Below, one piece after another: positions 27,801 through 35,994 of a stretch of 64,000 nt of DNA (the stretch's first letter is position 1; each line of letters starts with the position of its first letter). The notes below the pieces were generated by a model. The model worked only from the letters and a program-made list of their open reading frames with translations, did not search any database and was not told where the DNA came from. The position numbers and the translations under genes were made by a program. The stretch lies in contig JAQUIJ010000016.1 in assembly GCA_028683385.1 (NCBI GenBank), positions 62,001 to 126,000 on the forward strand, read 5' to 3'. The DNA is from Prolixibacteraceae bacterium. Its GTDB lineage: Bacteria; Bacteroidota; Bacteroidia; Bacteroidales; Prolixibacteraceae.

Positions 27801-27856
27801 TCGACACATTTAGTCAGGTCAAGCTAAATTCAGGAATAGGATTTGAAATTAAGTAA
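24827..27856 (+). CDS. M1-family metallopeptidase with long C-terminal barrel-like region
   Basis: 1009 residues from ATG 24827; an upstream ATG at 24743 would add a Cys-rich non-secretory leader and is less likely. A signal anchor (LLFVCLLIFVTFSRTIAQ) leads to an aminopeptidase N-type domain. The zinc site HEIGH is at residues 385-389, with Glu408 spaced as in HEXXH-x18-E, and GDGMEYPG replaces the usual GAMEN exopeptidase loop. The last 350 residues are beta-rich with alternating aromatic residues (GTQFGAPGNQNYHKIKAGVDLYF, up to VKLNSGIGFEIK) and look like an outer-membrane barrel or extended beta domain. Predicted periplasmic or surface peptidase. It is monocistronic. Confidence 0.87.
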   Translation: MKNKSSTSLHLKPVPHSTIIPKLLFVCLLIFVTFSRTIAQEYFQQEVNFKINVTLNDKLHELSAFETIEYINNSPNTLQLLYFHLWPNGYSSNQTELAKQLFTIKGKQKLFDDPELRGYIDSIDFEIDGLPVQWNLLPGQPDICQITLNKPLLPGNSIKITTPFRVKIPKGVTSRLGHIGESYQVSQWFPKPAVYDQSGWHPMSNQDQGEFYSEFGSFDVSITLPENYIVGATGNLQNAAEIKMLDRLAADTTWTANINAKNDSFPPSSVVLKTLRYTENQIHDFAWFADKRFHVLKGNVKLPESGREVTTWVMFTNQQAELWTKTIPYVNHAIWYFSKWNGDYPYQNFTAVQSALSAGDGMEYPGITVIGLAKDDYGLDEVIAHEIGHSWFYSALGTNERRYPYLDEGITSANEVRYMREKYPEKKLWETNVRNLKLAKFFHIDQMPVKLMRELEWLSQARDNLEQSINLPADDYSTLNYSLMIYNKAGMGFNYLRAYLSDSIYDSAMHEYYRKWKFKHPQPNDLQQVFESNTGKNLNWFFGDFIGNTKRMDYKVVRLENQKLLLVNKGELVSPMVISGMKGDSICFEKWVDGFEGQQWIDIPSGRYSELKIDPRHVTPEIFRLNNNIRTTGIFPKADPIKTQLYFSLEDPEKRHLMYIPTVNWTRENGFMIGAAIHNGFLTPKPLEYFVMPFYPFHHSDLAGFGRIAYNITPYDKLIRKAKISLEGTQFGAPGNQNYHKIKAGVDLYFRSSQRNNSITQKAYGNLITTSNLFRIVNQEKATISNYMQLGYQLEKTGNINPFNLLVSSESGQSFLKTSVEFNYRLSYYGKKNGLDIRLFAGTMLKTDPTIPFYSLSPSGRSGREQYLYEGTFPDRFVIFPNSFWSRQMSFSEGGLISPVNTQLGYSRWLVSLSLTSNLPGKTQRIPIKPFVNLLLNDHGIGTGHSSPFFYEAGLKGGLWNFFEIYIPLVVSGNIEAINGSFKDRIRLIFNLDTFSQVKLNSGIGFEIK

Positions 27857-27898
27857 CCGTTATGAATCCCGGATCAAAATTTCAGGCAGATCTGAAAT

Positions 27899-27964
27899 GT
27901 GTGAATGATGTAACTCTTTTCGAAAGTTGTATAACACATTCTGGATGGATTTAAGTCTTCTTTA
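27899..27964 (+). promoter_or_regulatory. Regulon element site 8
   Basis: Half-sites GAATGATGTAAC (27903-27914) and AAGTTGTATAAC (27924-27935), 21 bp apart, with -7-like box CTTCTTTA at 27957-27964. The DUF3108 start codon follows after 33 bp. Confidence 0.82.
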
Positions 27965-27997
27965 CTTATCGTAATTCATTTAACAGGAACTAAAGCT

Positions 27998-28792
27998 ATG
28001 AGAATTTGCTTACCTCTACTAATTATACTTTTACTTCATGCGTTGTGTGTTGATGCGCAGGAACTATTTACCCCGCCCGTAAAAACCAATCATGCATTTG
28101 TTGGGACTGAGAAACTAATCTATCAAATTAAGTATGGTTTTGTAGTGGGCGGAAACACTACGCTTTCGTTAACCGACACCGTTTACAACGGGAAACAGGT
28201 TTTTCATGCTCTGGCCATTGGGCAAACAACCGGATTGGCAAATACCATTTATGGTGTAGAAGATATTTACGAAAGCTGGTTCGACAAAAAAACAAATTTG
28301 CCCTTAAAATCGGTACGCGATATCAAGGAAGGCAAATACAAGCATTACAACGAGGTCACGTACAATCGGAATAACAACACGATAACATCAAGCATATCAG
28401 GAGTCCATCAGGTTCCTGAAAAAATTCTCGATTTGTCGTCAACCTTTTATTACCTGAGAAGAGTTGATTTCTCGAAAGTAAAAGAAGGCGATGTTGTATT
28501 TGTCAACATGTATTTTTCCGACGCGGTATTTCCATTTCACCTGAAGTATATGGGAAAAGAAACCATCCGAACCAAATTCGGCAAAATCAATTGTCTTAAA
28601 CTCAGCCCTGTTGTTGAGGTAGGGCGCATGTTTAAAGCGCCCAACGATCTGACGATTTGGTTTTCAGACGATGATAACTGCATTCCTGTTTTGGTCAGGA
28701 TGGACATCCGCATTGTTGGTGCTGTTTATTTAAAGCTCATTGAATACGAGCATACTGCAAACCCATTCGTGTCATCAGAAACAAAGAAATAG
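27998..28792 (+). CDS. DUF3108 domain periplasmic protein
   Basis: 264 residues with a cleavable signal peptide (IILLLHALCVDAQ). The mature chain begins with a strand-rich repeat GTEKLIYQIKYGFVVGGNTTLSL and contains GLANTIYGVEDIYESWFDKKTNLPLKSVRDIKEGKYKH. This is the DUF3108 pattern, a LolA/LolB-like half-barrel expected to bind lipid or polymer in the periplasm. Its role is not established. It is behind its own regulon element (33 bp), stands alone, and marks the right edge of the stress-gene-rich region before the AT-rich accessory stretch. Confidence 0.85.
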   Translation: MRICLPLLIILLLHALCVDAQELFTPPVKTNHAFVGTEKLIYQIKYGFVVGGNTTLSLTDTVYNGKQVFHALAIGQTTGLANTIYGVEDIYESWFDKKTNLPLKSVRDIKEGKYKHYNEVTYNRNNNTITSSISGVHQVPEKILDLSSTFYYLRRVDFSKVKEGDVVFVNMYFSDAVFPFHLKYMGKETIRTKFGKINCLKLSPVVEVGRMFKAPNDLTIWFSDDDNCIPVLVRMDIRIVGAVYLKLIEYEHTANPFVSSETKK

Positions 28793-29256
28793 AACTTTGC
28801 TTCACGAAATGATTCCCCACTATACCCATTTGTAATCCTTGCCAACGAGAAAAACAATGCTCTACTCCGGAACAAAACTCCAATCTTCCCAAAATCCTTT
28901 ATTTCCAGTTGAGTCCTTGTTAAACAACATAAATAAAGTTTAAGCTACATAACAATAATTCATTTGAATAGCCTTAATTTTAGCAGAACTGAAACAAGAG
29001 AGAAATGGACAAACGCATGTTTCAGCGCTGAGTTTATGGCCCCTCTTGATTTCGATGCTCTTTTCAACTAAGGCTTATTCCGGGAAAAGTACTATAAACT
29101 GGGATATATATACAAGTTGTAGGGCAGTTTAATCGCTGCGGGAAACGGTATCAGTTCTTGGAATATTTTTTAAACTTTCATAAGATAATACAGAAATATA
29201 CAAAGGTAATTTTATACAATCGTTAGGCGACAGTAGAAACCAAACATTATAGCAAC
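28793..29256 (+). other. AT-rich non-coding gap at the edge of an accessory stretch
   Basis: No gene is seen in 464 bp. Two short signals matter: GTTGTAGGGC at 29116-29125, whose exact inverse GCCCTACAAC lies at 30107-30116 on the other side of the next gene, and GTTAGGC at 29222-29228, which pairs with GCCTAAC at 30055-30061. Confidence 0.45.
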
Positions 29257-30060
29257 ATGGAAGAGCTATTAAATAGTATTGATAATTGGACAATAATAAA
29301 ATTGGTTGGAGGATTAACTTTAGTAATTAGTTCTTTAATCTCTTTTATTGCCTATTTTATTAAAGACTCAGTAATTAATAAATGGAAATCCAACTATCAA
29401 AAGGAACTAGAATTGTTAAAAGCTGATTCTGCTAAGAATACCTCTATATTAAACAATTTGACTAATTCCATTTCTCACATTTATTTATCTTCCAACACTA
29501 AGCGTATAGATGCTTTAGAATTGGTTTGGACTAATATGATGAGAATAAAAGAGAATCAACCAAATTTAACCATGATGTCATATTCAATTCTGATAAAAAG
29601 TGAATTCTTAAAGATACCATATACTGACAATAAATATACACGAGCTAGTGTTGATGAATTTCGACCTGAAGAATACTTTGAAAAGCATCATAAATTAGTT
29701 GCAGAGATTTCTATAAAACGCCCTTTTATTGGAGAAAAACTTTGGTCTATTTTTTTTACATATCAAGCTTTTCTGGGAAGGCTAAACTTCTTATTACAAG
29801 ACGGATTAAAGAAGGGGGAATTGACATATTGGCACGATGATTTGAATTTTATAAAACAAGTTCTCAGAATGGTTATTAAACAAGAGGAAATGGATAAATT
29901 GCTTATTGACAACCCAACTTCTTTTCATAATATTTTAAATTTTTTGGAGTTCAAAGCGATTAATGACATAAATGAGCAAATAACAGGAAAACGTATGACG
30001 GAAGAATCAGTTAATTATGCAATTGAACTAAGTAAAATAACTAAAAATACTATTGCCTAA
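29257..30060 (+). CDS. Hypothetical membrane-anchored helical protein, cassette-like
   Basis: 267 residues, not recognised. One N-terminal membrane segment (KLVGGLTLVISSLISFIAYFI, residues 15-35) is followed by a long helical cytosolic part with coiled-coil character. Codons are AT-rich compared with the housekeeping genes (many AAT, ATT, TTA), consistent with recent acquisition. The gene is bounded by GTTAGGC 28 bp before its start and GCCTAAC overlapping its stop, the arrangement of an integron gene cassette. Such orphan single-membrane proteins can be defence or toxin-related, but nothing in the sequence shows this. Confidence 0.7.
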   Translation: MEELLNSIDNWTIIKLVGGLTLVISSLISFIAYFIKDSVINKWKSNYQKELELLKADSAKNTSILNNLTNSISHIYLSSNTKRIDALELVWTNMMRIKENQPNLTMMSYSILIKSEFLKIPYTDNKYTRASVDEFRPEEYFEKHHKLVAEISIKRPFIGEKLWSIFFTYQAFLGRLNFLLQDGLKKGELTYWHDDLNFIKQVLRMVIKQEEMDKLLIDNPTSFHNILNFLEFKAINDINEQITGKRMTEESVNYAIELSKITKNTIA

Positions 30061-30106
30061 CAGTTTTACTTAAAAGTTGGATAGCCTTTTTGACAAACAG
30101 AAAACC

Positions 30107-30151
30107 GCCCTACAACAGCAAGCTACCCGCCAAGTCGGGTTTCAATGCTTG
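30107..30151 (+). repeat. Cassette-like hairpin repeat, copy a
   Basis: GCCCTACAACAGCAAGCTACCCG begins a folded block: CAAGC (30119-30123) pairs with GCTTG (30147-30151) and ACCCG (30125-30129) with CGGGT (30136-30140). A related block starts at 31005 after the next gene. A further TCGGGTAAAATCCCGCC segment follows near 30200. Confidence 0.5.
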
Positions 30152-30296
30152 GTTGACAGTAAATTAGTATTTTGAAAAGCAGTTCTTCGTAGGAAGTTTA
30201 TCGGGTAAAATCCCGCCCTGCGTGAAGCTGCGGAACATTGTGGCCAATTATAACAAGAGTTTCTCGTATGATAATGTTTAACTTAATTCAATAGAA

Positions 30297-30992
30297 ATGA
30301 AGAAAAAATGTTTATTTTTTGCAGGCTTGATTTATTTAAGTTTAGTTTCTTTAGAATCATATTCTCAGGATGACACTTCTGACACTAGTAAACCAAGACA
30401 TGAATTTAATATCATTGTTGATGATATTTTTGCAAAGCCACTTGTTATTGATCCTTCAGAATATAACGATTACTTTTCCAAAATTCAGAATATACCTAAA
30501 GTAGGATTAGGTTATAAAGTGAACTATAACCATTCAGCATTTCGTACAAAAGTTTCCTTTGGCAGTAGTCAAAACTCTACACATAGCCCAGTTAATGATA
30601 CAAAAAGTGACTATTCTACTGTTTCAACTCAGCTCACCCTTGGATATGAATGGCAAAAAGATATAAATGAATTACAAATATTTTACGGGTTGGATTTATT
30701 TATTGACTATAATACGCTTACGATGAAAAATTCAAGCTTATATAATTCAATATCTTATCATTCAAAAAATAGTTCCAATACCACAGGTTTTGGAACTAGT
30801 CCATTTTTGGGTGTGGAATACTTTGTGAATCCTTATTTGTCGTTTTCCACAGAGATCAATTTCACCATTGAATCATATAAGGGTAAAGATAAAGTTAGCA
30901 ATCAAAGCAACAATAACACTTCAACTGATTTAAAAGGTTTTAATACACGCATTGGTCCTATCGGAAACATTGGGATTAATCTACATTTTTAA
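30297..30992 (+). CDS. Outer-membrane beta-barrel-like protein
   Basis: 231 residues with a signal peptide (CLFFAGLIYLSLVSLESYSQ) and about eight amphipathic strands (VGLGYKVNYNHSAFRTKVSFG, VSTQLTLGYEWQK, FGTSPFLGVEYFVNPYLSFSTEINFTIES). The chain ends in ...GNIGINLHF, a terminal Phe preceded by alternating residues as expected for a barrel targeted to the BAM complex. The base composition is AT-rich like the gene before it. It is flanked by cassette-like repeat blocks. Function is unknown. Confidence 0.72.
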   Translation: MKKKCLFFAGLIYLSLVSLESYSQDDTSDTSKPRHEFNIIVDDIFAKPLVIDPSEYNDYFSKIQNIPKVGLGYKVNYNHSAFRTKVSFGSSQNSTHSPVNDTKSDYSTVSTQLTLGYEWQKDINELQIFYGLDLFIDYNTLTMKNSSLYNSISYHSKNSSNTTGFGTSPFLGVEYFVNPYLSFSTEINFTIESYKGKDKVSNQSNNNTSTDLKGFNTRIGPIGNIGINLHF

Positions 30993-31004
30993 AATGATAA
31001 CTGG

Positions 31005-31060
31005 CTACAACATCAGCTACCCGACCCCTGCGTTTAGCTTCCTGGGTTGTGCATAAGCTT
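31005..31060 (+). repeat. Cassette-like hairpin repeat, copy b
   Basis: CTACAACATCAGCTACCCG at 31005-31023 matches CTACAACAGCAAGCTACCCG at 30110-30129 with small changes. It is followed by GCGTTTAGCTTCCTGGGTTG. It starts 13 bp after the stop of the barrel gene. Confidence 0.45.
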
Positions 31061-31232
31061 AAAAAGGAAAGATCATCATCGTATTAAATTTTAAACCATA
31101 AAGGACAAAAACGAAATAGCCGAAGCACTTTCCCGGGGAATAACAAAGAATACGACCAATAGATAACGACAACTTGAAGTAAAAGAGGAAGCAATTAGAA
31201 AACGATATGTTAACTTTTAAAACCTAAACAAA

Positions 31233-31436
31233 ATGGAACAAGCATTAATCTTTTTTCATGTAATCATCTCTGCTCTTGTTGCTCTACTAGGAAGAAATCG
31301 TAAAATTGGCTATGCCTGGAGCTTTGTTCTTTGTATCGTTTTATCACCAGTTATTGGTGTTATCATCATTCTATTTTCGAAAAAGAACGATGCCGTTGAC
31401 TCTGTTGAGATACCAATAGATAATCAACAGAATTAG
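31233..31436 (+). CDS. Small membrane protein
   Basis: 67 residues with two hydrophobic segments (ALIFFHVIISALVALLG and YAWSFVLCIVLSPVIGVIIILF) separated by a positively charged GRNRKIG loop, and an acidic tail. It resembles the short two-helix membrane proteins common in Bacteroidota. The role is unknown. It stands in the AT-rich stretch, and the DNA after it contains broken relics of a similar hydrophobic frame, which may be a decayed duplicate. Confidence 0.6.
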   Translation: MEQALIFFHVIISALVALLGRNRKIGYAWSFVLCIVLSPVIGVIIILFSKKNDAVDSVEIPIDNQQN

Positions 31437-31586
31437 AAACCCATTAAAATAACAGGTATTATTATTTAGGGAATCGGAATTTTATCATCTCTGGGTGGTA
31501 TTATCAAACAATAAATGGTCGTCCTAATTTTGCAATTGTAATATGGGTTGTCGTAGCTACTCTTTAATACCGACAACTTAAATAAA

Positions 31587-31763
31587 GTGGTTGATATTCT
31601 AGAACGAATTCATGATATTCAATACTCCGGGAAGCGTTGCAGTACTCCATTGTCTTTAACCCGTGGATATCTTCAGGGTGCTGAAAGGCTTGGAATTCCT
31701 TGCACTACAGATTTAAGGGAGTTCTTAAAAGAAGTAAAATCTGAGCAGAAAAGAATAACGTAA
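31587..31763 (+). pseudogene. Gene remnant, 58 codons, no recognised family
   Basis: A GTG-started frame encodes VDILERIHDIQYSGKRCS, then TPLSLTRGYLQGAERLG and a helical end LREFLKEVKSEQKRIT. Composition looks coding, but the frame has no ATG and a TAG lies just upstream. Its last 29 bp (31737-31765) recur with two changes at 35075-35103, so a piece of the same sequence was duplicated elsewhere. It is either a small gene or the end of a lost one. Confidence 0.4.
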
Positions 31764-31789
31764 TCGCAGCTAGTGCCAATTTGTACTTG

Positions 31790-31887
31790 GCACTCTTTAA
31801 CAAGGGATTTGCAATCTCGTTAACTTGAAAATAAGTATTTTGTATTGCTGGCAGGAATTTAGGTCCCGATATTCATCGGGATGACGA
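31790..31887. repeat. Dispersed repeat pair, copy 1
   Basis: The order GCAC-TCTTTAACAAGGGATT, GCAATCTCGTTAAC, AAATAAGTATTTT, GTATTGCTGGC, CCCGATATTCATCGGGATGACGA recurs at 33477-33576 with scattered changes. It ends in the hairpin CCCGAT-ATTC-ATCGGG. Each copy lies 100-180 bp before a lipoprotein gene. Confidence 0.7.
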
Positions 31888-32067
31888 TTACTTCATTTCA
31901 ATTACTTATATCGAAAGGGGATAAAAAACATAAAACATTGTTCGAAATACTTATCTTCTGGCACGAGAGTTGCGCGGTAACGCACAGAAAATAATTCTCA
32001 ACGACATGTAAGTTCCATGCCTTGATCGCGGCAAACATTAAACCAATAAAAACCAAATCAACAACAT

Positions 32068-33408
32068 ATGAAAAACCTGATTCTCATCCTTGCAATCTTA
32101 TCTGTTGTTTTTTATTCATGTGAAACTGACGAAATTCAAACCGATCACACGCTTGAAAAAAAAGACACCATAAAAACAGCAATCAGCGATTTAAAATTTA
32201 AAATCGATCCAACGACTACCGACCAATTTAAATTTTCGATCCTTAATCCGAAAAACAAAACGGTTAAACTATACTTGAAAAAGGGTAATACCGATGTGGC
32301 CAATTTTTTGCTTACTACTGAAAATAACCTCCCTGATATTTTAAGCGCGGAAGTCAAATACAATTTTTCTCCAAATGATGTTTATCAAATTTTAATTCGG
32401 GAAACCAGAGAAACCATGGATACTGTTTTTCAGGAGGAATTTACCCTTAATGGTTATACACATAAATATTCTAACCAATTCAATTACGAGAAACTAGCCT
32501 CAATCAATCAACGGCTCGATTTTGACATATCTCCATCAGGAAATGTAATCTTTTACCTTGATTACATTAATAACAAACCCGTTTTGAAGCGACTTTCTCT
32601 TGTCGACAAAAAACTAGATGTTATCGATGAAGATTTCTTTTCACTTCTAATTCGTTCGAGGAGCGATAATCAGCTAATAACGAGTTCAAAAAAATACAAC
32701 AATCGCTTTTTAAAAGTAGATTCATGTGCATTGCTTAACTACAATGTGAATACACGCGAAACCTCATTTATTGATTGGGGATCGGGTGATTATGGCAGGT
32801 TTTCGAGAGTTGTTAATAATTCAATCATGGTATCAAACCCTGTTTCAACCAATTCTATTTCGTTGGTTAACTTTTCTGATAATTCGAAGAAAGTGTACCC
32901 GGCCGACATTCGATATTTAAGCGAATACAGTTTTAATCAGATTTATTTGGGCAGGGAAATCTTTAATTTCTCAAATTTTAGCTTTGAGGATCGATTACCA
33001 TTTTTAAACTCTAATACATCAATTGCCTACTTTGATGACAATTCACAATATTTTATTACAATCGAATATTTGCGCGAATCACAATCATTAACATCAACAT
33101 ACACTCGAATGATCATTTACAATGACAACAAAATTGTATATGAACAACCGTTCGAGAAAGGAAGGTATTTTATGTTTCCGAGTAGGATTAATTTAACTGA
33201 TAACAAACTTATCTTTTACCAGTACTACGATTATGATTCAACCGTCAGATTAGACGGATATTATCTTTTGGATCTTAAAACGAAAGAAACAACTCTTCTT
33301 CAGAACGACAGCAATAATTACGTGAAATTTGATTTTTTCAGGGATAGTAATAAGGACTCCTTTATTTCTGTTCGTCCATATGAGATCTATAAAATAACAA
33401 TGAATTAA
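32068..33408 (+). CDS. Lipoprotein of unknown function
   Basis: 446 residues, with lipoprotein signal MKNLILILAILSVVFYSC and lipobox FYSC. The mature part is beta-rich throughout with repeated aromatic turns (DFDISPSGNVIFYLDYINNKP, FSRVVNNSIMVSNPVS, KLIFYQYYDYDSTVRLDGYYLLDLKTKETTLL). This suggests a beta-propeller-like or repeated sheet fold; no catalytic motif is seen. It is probably a surface or periplasmic lipoprotein. It is alone between two copies of a dispersed repeat. Confidence 0.7.
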   Translation: MKNLILILAILSVVFYSCETDEIQTDHTLEKKDTIKTAISDLKFKIDPTTTDQFKFSILNPKNKTVKLYLKKGNTDVANFLLTTENNLPDILSAEVKYNFSPNDVYQILIRETRETMDTVFQEEFTLNGYTHKYSNQFNYEKLASINQRLDFDISPSGNVIFYLDYINNKPVLKRLSLVDKKLDVIDEDFFSLLIRSRSDNQLITSSKKYNNRFLKVDSCALLNYNVNTRETSFIDWGSGDYGRFSRVVNNSIMVSNPVSTNSISLVNFSDNSKKVYPADIRYLSEYSFNQIYLGREIFNFSNFSFEDRLPFLNSNTSIAYFDDNSQYFITIEYLRESQSLTSTYTRMIIYNDNKIVYEQPFEKGRYFMFPSRINLTDNKLIFYQYYDYDSTVRLDGYYLLDLKTKETTLLQNDSNNYVKFDFFRDSNKDSFISVRPYEIYKITMN

Positions 33409-33476
33409 GCGATGTAATGAGGTATAGGATTAATGAAAGAGAATAAAAAAAACCCGCTAGAGCTAATTTGCGATCA

Positions 33477-33576
33477 GCACTTTTTAACAAGGGATTAGTA
33501 ATCTCGTTAACTGGCAAATAAGTATTTTAGTATTGTTGGCTGGAATTCAGATCCTGATATTCATCGGGATGACGAA
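33477..33576. repeat. Dispersed repeat pair, copy 2
   Basis: Second copy of the element at 31790-31887. The shared blocks are TTTAACAAGGGATT, AATCTCGTTAACT, AAATAAGTATTTT, TTGTTGGCTGGAATT and GATATTCATCGGGATGACGA. Confidence 0.7.
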
Positions 33577-33677
33577 ATCAATTCTTTGCACGAAGCTTAT
33601 CCCGGTAATCAAGATCTCAAAATAACAGGAAAGAAAAGAAAAAGCTAAGCAAGCAAGAACTAACTAAAACCCAAAAT

Positions 33678-35003
33678 ATGAAATATAAAATTTGTTTATT
33701 ATTAGTGGGATTGTTGGGAACAGTGTTATTTATTACAACCGCCTGTGAAAAGGAATCTGCACAGCCAATAATAGAAGATGCATTTAACAATGGCACTTCC
33801 GAAAGGAATATGATCGTGGTGATGAGCGATCTTCATCTGGGTGCCGATTTAACCTATGCGGAATGCAGCAAGAACCTGGGGTCGCTGGAGAAAATACTGA
33901 AACAGATCAAAGCAGCAACTAACGTAAAAGAATTGGTTATTGCCGGCGACATGTTGGATGAATGGTTTGTACCGGCCAATGTGAATACATATCAGGGTAA
34001 GGATCAGATCGATTTTGTAAAACGTATTGCAGCAACCAATAAAGGAGTATTCGATGTGATTAACAGTATCATCAAAGAAAAAAAGATACGGGTTACTTAT
34101 GTGCCCGGGAATCATGACTTGACCATTACAGCAAACAATGTAGAGAGTGTCCTTCCCGGAATAAACCAAGCCCGGGATAAGGAACTGGGATTGGGAACTT
34201 ATTCTCCGGCGAATGCGACTAAGATAGCCATTGAGCACGGACATCGATATAATTTTTTCTGTGCCCCCGACCCTATCTCCAACCAGGATACTGCTCCGGG
34301 CACTATTTTGCCTCCGGGTTATTTCTACACCAGAATAGCAGTGCTGCATGTCATGCAAGAACCTGAAACACCTGCAGACACGCCTCCTGTGGTTACAAAA
34401 GATGCTTCGGGGACTGCCAGCCAAAGTTTGCTATACACGTATTGGTATGTGTGGAGCAAAGCATTAGCAACCTACCCAATTGCCAATAAGTTTGACGAGA
34501 AGATCATCGTCACCAACGTGAATGGCTTCACCGGAAATTACACGGTAAACGATATACTACCTTATCAAACTACCCTGGGCGGAATGATCGATGTAAAGCT
34601 CTACAGAGGTATTCAGGATAGCTGGAATGAACGGCAAACGCTCAATCATGTGGATATCCCTATTCCTGTCAGTCAGGCAATAGCAGGTTCAGGCAAATCG
34701 AGTGAATCGGAGTTACAAGCACAGAATCAGTATTTCCTGAACCAGAATTCGGATAAAAGAATTGTTATCTTCGGGCATACCCACGATCCGAAGATTATTG
34801 CGTCGAAAAACTTAAACGATGAGAAATGCATCTATGCCAATTCCGGGACATGGATTGACCACAATGGCGTAGCTCCTACCACCATGAGTTTTGTAGTTAT
34901 TACTCCTCAAAATGCAACAGCTTCATCGCAAACGTACGTGAAACTATACAATTTTGAAAACGAAATAATCACAACAATGGCTCAGGATTCATTACGCTAT
35001 TGA
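33678..35003 (+). CDS. Calcineurin-like metallophosphoesterase lipoprotein
   Basis: 441 residues with a lipoprotein signal ending FITTAC. The metallophosphoesterase motifs appear in order: SDLHLG near residue 56, GDMLDEW near 97, GNHD near 150, HGHRY near 194 and GHTHD near 368. These give the two-metal site of the calcineurin-like family. The enzyme should hydrolyse phosphoesters in the periplasm or at the cell surface. There is an insertion of about 120 residues between HGHRY and GHTHD with no recognised domain. It is monocistronic, preceded by the repeat at 33477-33576. Confidence 0.88.
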   Translation: MKYKICLLLVGLLGTVLFITTACEKESAQPIIEDAFNNGTSERNMIVVMSDLHLGADLTYAECSKNLGSLEKILKQIKAATNVKELVIAGDMLDEWFVPANVNTYQGKDQIDFVKRIAATNKGVFDVINSIIKEKKIRVTYVPGNHDLTITANNVESVLPGINQARDKELGLGTYSPANATKIAIEHGHRYNFFCAPDPISNQDTAPGTILPPGYFYTRIAVLHVMQEPETPADTPPVVTKDASGTASQSLLYTYWYVWSKALATYPIANKFDEKIIVTNVNGFTGNYTVNDILPYQTTLGGMIDVKLYRGIQDSWNERQTLNHVDIPIPVSQAIAGSGKSSESELQAQNQYFLNQNSDKRIVIFGHTHDPKIIASKNLNDEKCIYANSGTWIDHNGVAPTTMSFVVITPQNATASSQTYVKLYNFENEIITTMAQDSLRY

Positions 35004-35350
35004 GGCGCTGTAACACCCTAACCTAATCCTCCAGATATGTATAAACTTGTAACCACTAGTGTGTATTTTCAATCAAATCTGAACAGAAAAGAATAACGCA
35101 ATCTCCAAAATTCCAAGTACTAAAGCCGCTAAAAAATTTAACCAACAACAAGTTAATTAGGGAAATATCAATAGGTACATAGGCAGAACGATTTCTGTAA
35201 TTGGTTTGGCTTGAAGTCAGTATGTGTGACATAAAATCTAAAAATAATTTCCTTTACACAACATAAGATTAAATGGCTCGTTAGTTTAAGAGTTAAGTCC
35301 AGGAAAAACATTGATAAACAACCAGAAACAAATTAAAAAAAACCAACCAC
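35004..35350 (+). other. Gap with duplicated gene fragment
   Basis: No gene is seen. AAATCTGAACAGAAAAGAATAACG at 35075-35098 repeats the end of the remnant at 31587-31763 (29 bp, two differences in all). The rest is AT-rich with no structure that I can name. Confidence 0.45.
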
Positions 35351-35869
35351 ATGAGAAACTTTGCGATCATTATCTGTCTCCTAATTGCCATAACATCATA
35401 TGGGCAAATCAAGGATGAAAACTATTCAATTTTTAATCCAACCCACATGAAGAAAGAATTCTTTATATCATCCAATTCAGGAGTTTTAAATACTCCTTTT
35501 GGTATAAAAGTGGGCTACCTGTGTAATCCAGGTTTATATGTTGGCTTGAGGTATGGAAAAGGCGAAATTTATAATTCAGATAGTGATATGAAGACGATAA
35601 AGTCTGATTTATTCTCACTAACCGGTGGAATCAATAAGCCTCTTATCATTCGTAATGATTTTAAACTAGTTGCGCAACTGGGAGTGGGCTATGGTCAATG
35701 GTGGGATTTTAGATGGGAACGCTGGACGAAATCAGGATATGAAATTGAATGCGGATTGATGATTCAAAAAAAGAGGTTGCTCTTAAACATGACCGGGAAT
35801 GTTTTGAATGGAAGTAAAACATACGCAACCGGTGATTTTTGTATAGGAATTGGATATGTTTTTAGGTGA
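35351..35869 (+). CDS. Small outer-membrane-type beta protein
   Basis: 172 residues with a signal peptide (FAIIICLLIAITSYGQ). The mature chain alternates polar and aromatic residues in strands such as FGIKVGYLCNPGLYVGLRYGKGE, LVAQLGVGYGQWWDF and YATGDFCIGIGYVFR. It ends with a C-terminal YVFR, which fits an eight-strand barrel or a similar secreted beta protein. No catalytic motif is visible. It is alone, with base composition like its neighbours in the accessory stretch. Confidence 0.65.
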   Translation: MRNFAIIICLLIAITSYGQIKDENYSIFNPTHMKKEFFISSNSGVLNTPFGIKVGYLCNPGLYVGLRYGKGEIYNSDSDMKTIKSDLFSLTGGINKPLIIRNDFKLVAQLGVGYGQWWDFRWERWTKSGYEIECGLMIQKKRLLLNMTGNVLNGSKTYATGDFCIGIGYVFR

Positions 35870-35994
35870 CACTAAAAAGCGTAGCCAAAAGAATAATCCA
35901 AACCTTCAAAACTTACTTTTAGACTTCGTGCAGTCGTATTAGAAGAGCTCCTGCAAATAATAATTACTTTTGAAGTTGAACTAAAATACGAGGT

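Larger units (their letters stand above)
31437..32067 (+). other. Decayed intergenic region with gene remnant and repeats
   Basis: About 630 bp without an intact gene. It contains broken hydrophobic coding relics (31441-31570), the 58-codon fragment at 31587-31763, and a dispersed repeat at 31790-31887. The next gene starts at 32068. The pattern suggests repeated insertion and decay. Confidence 0.5.
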
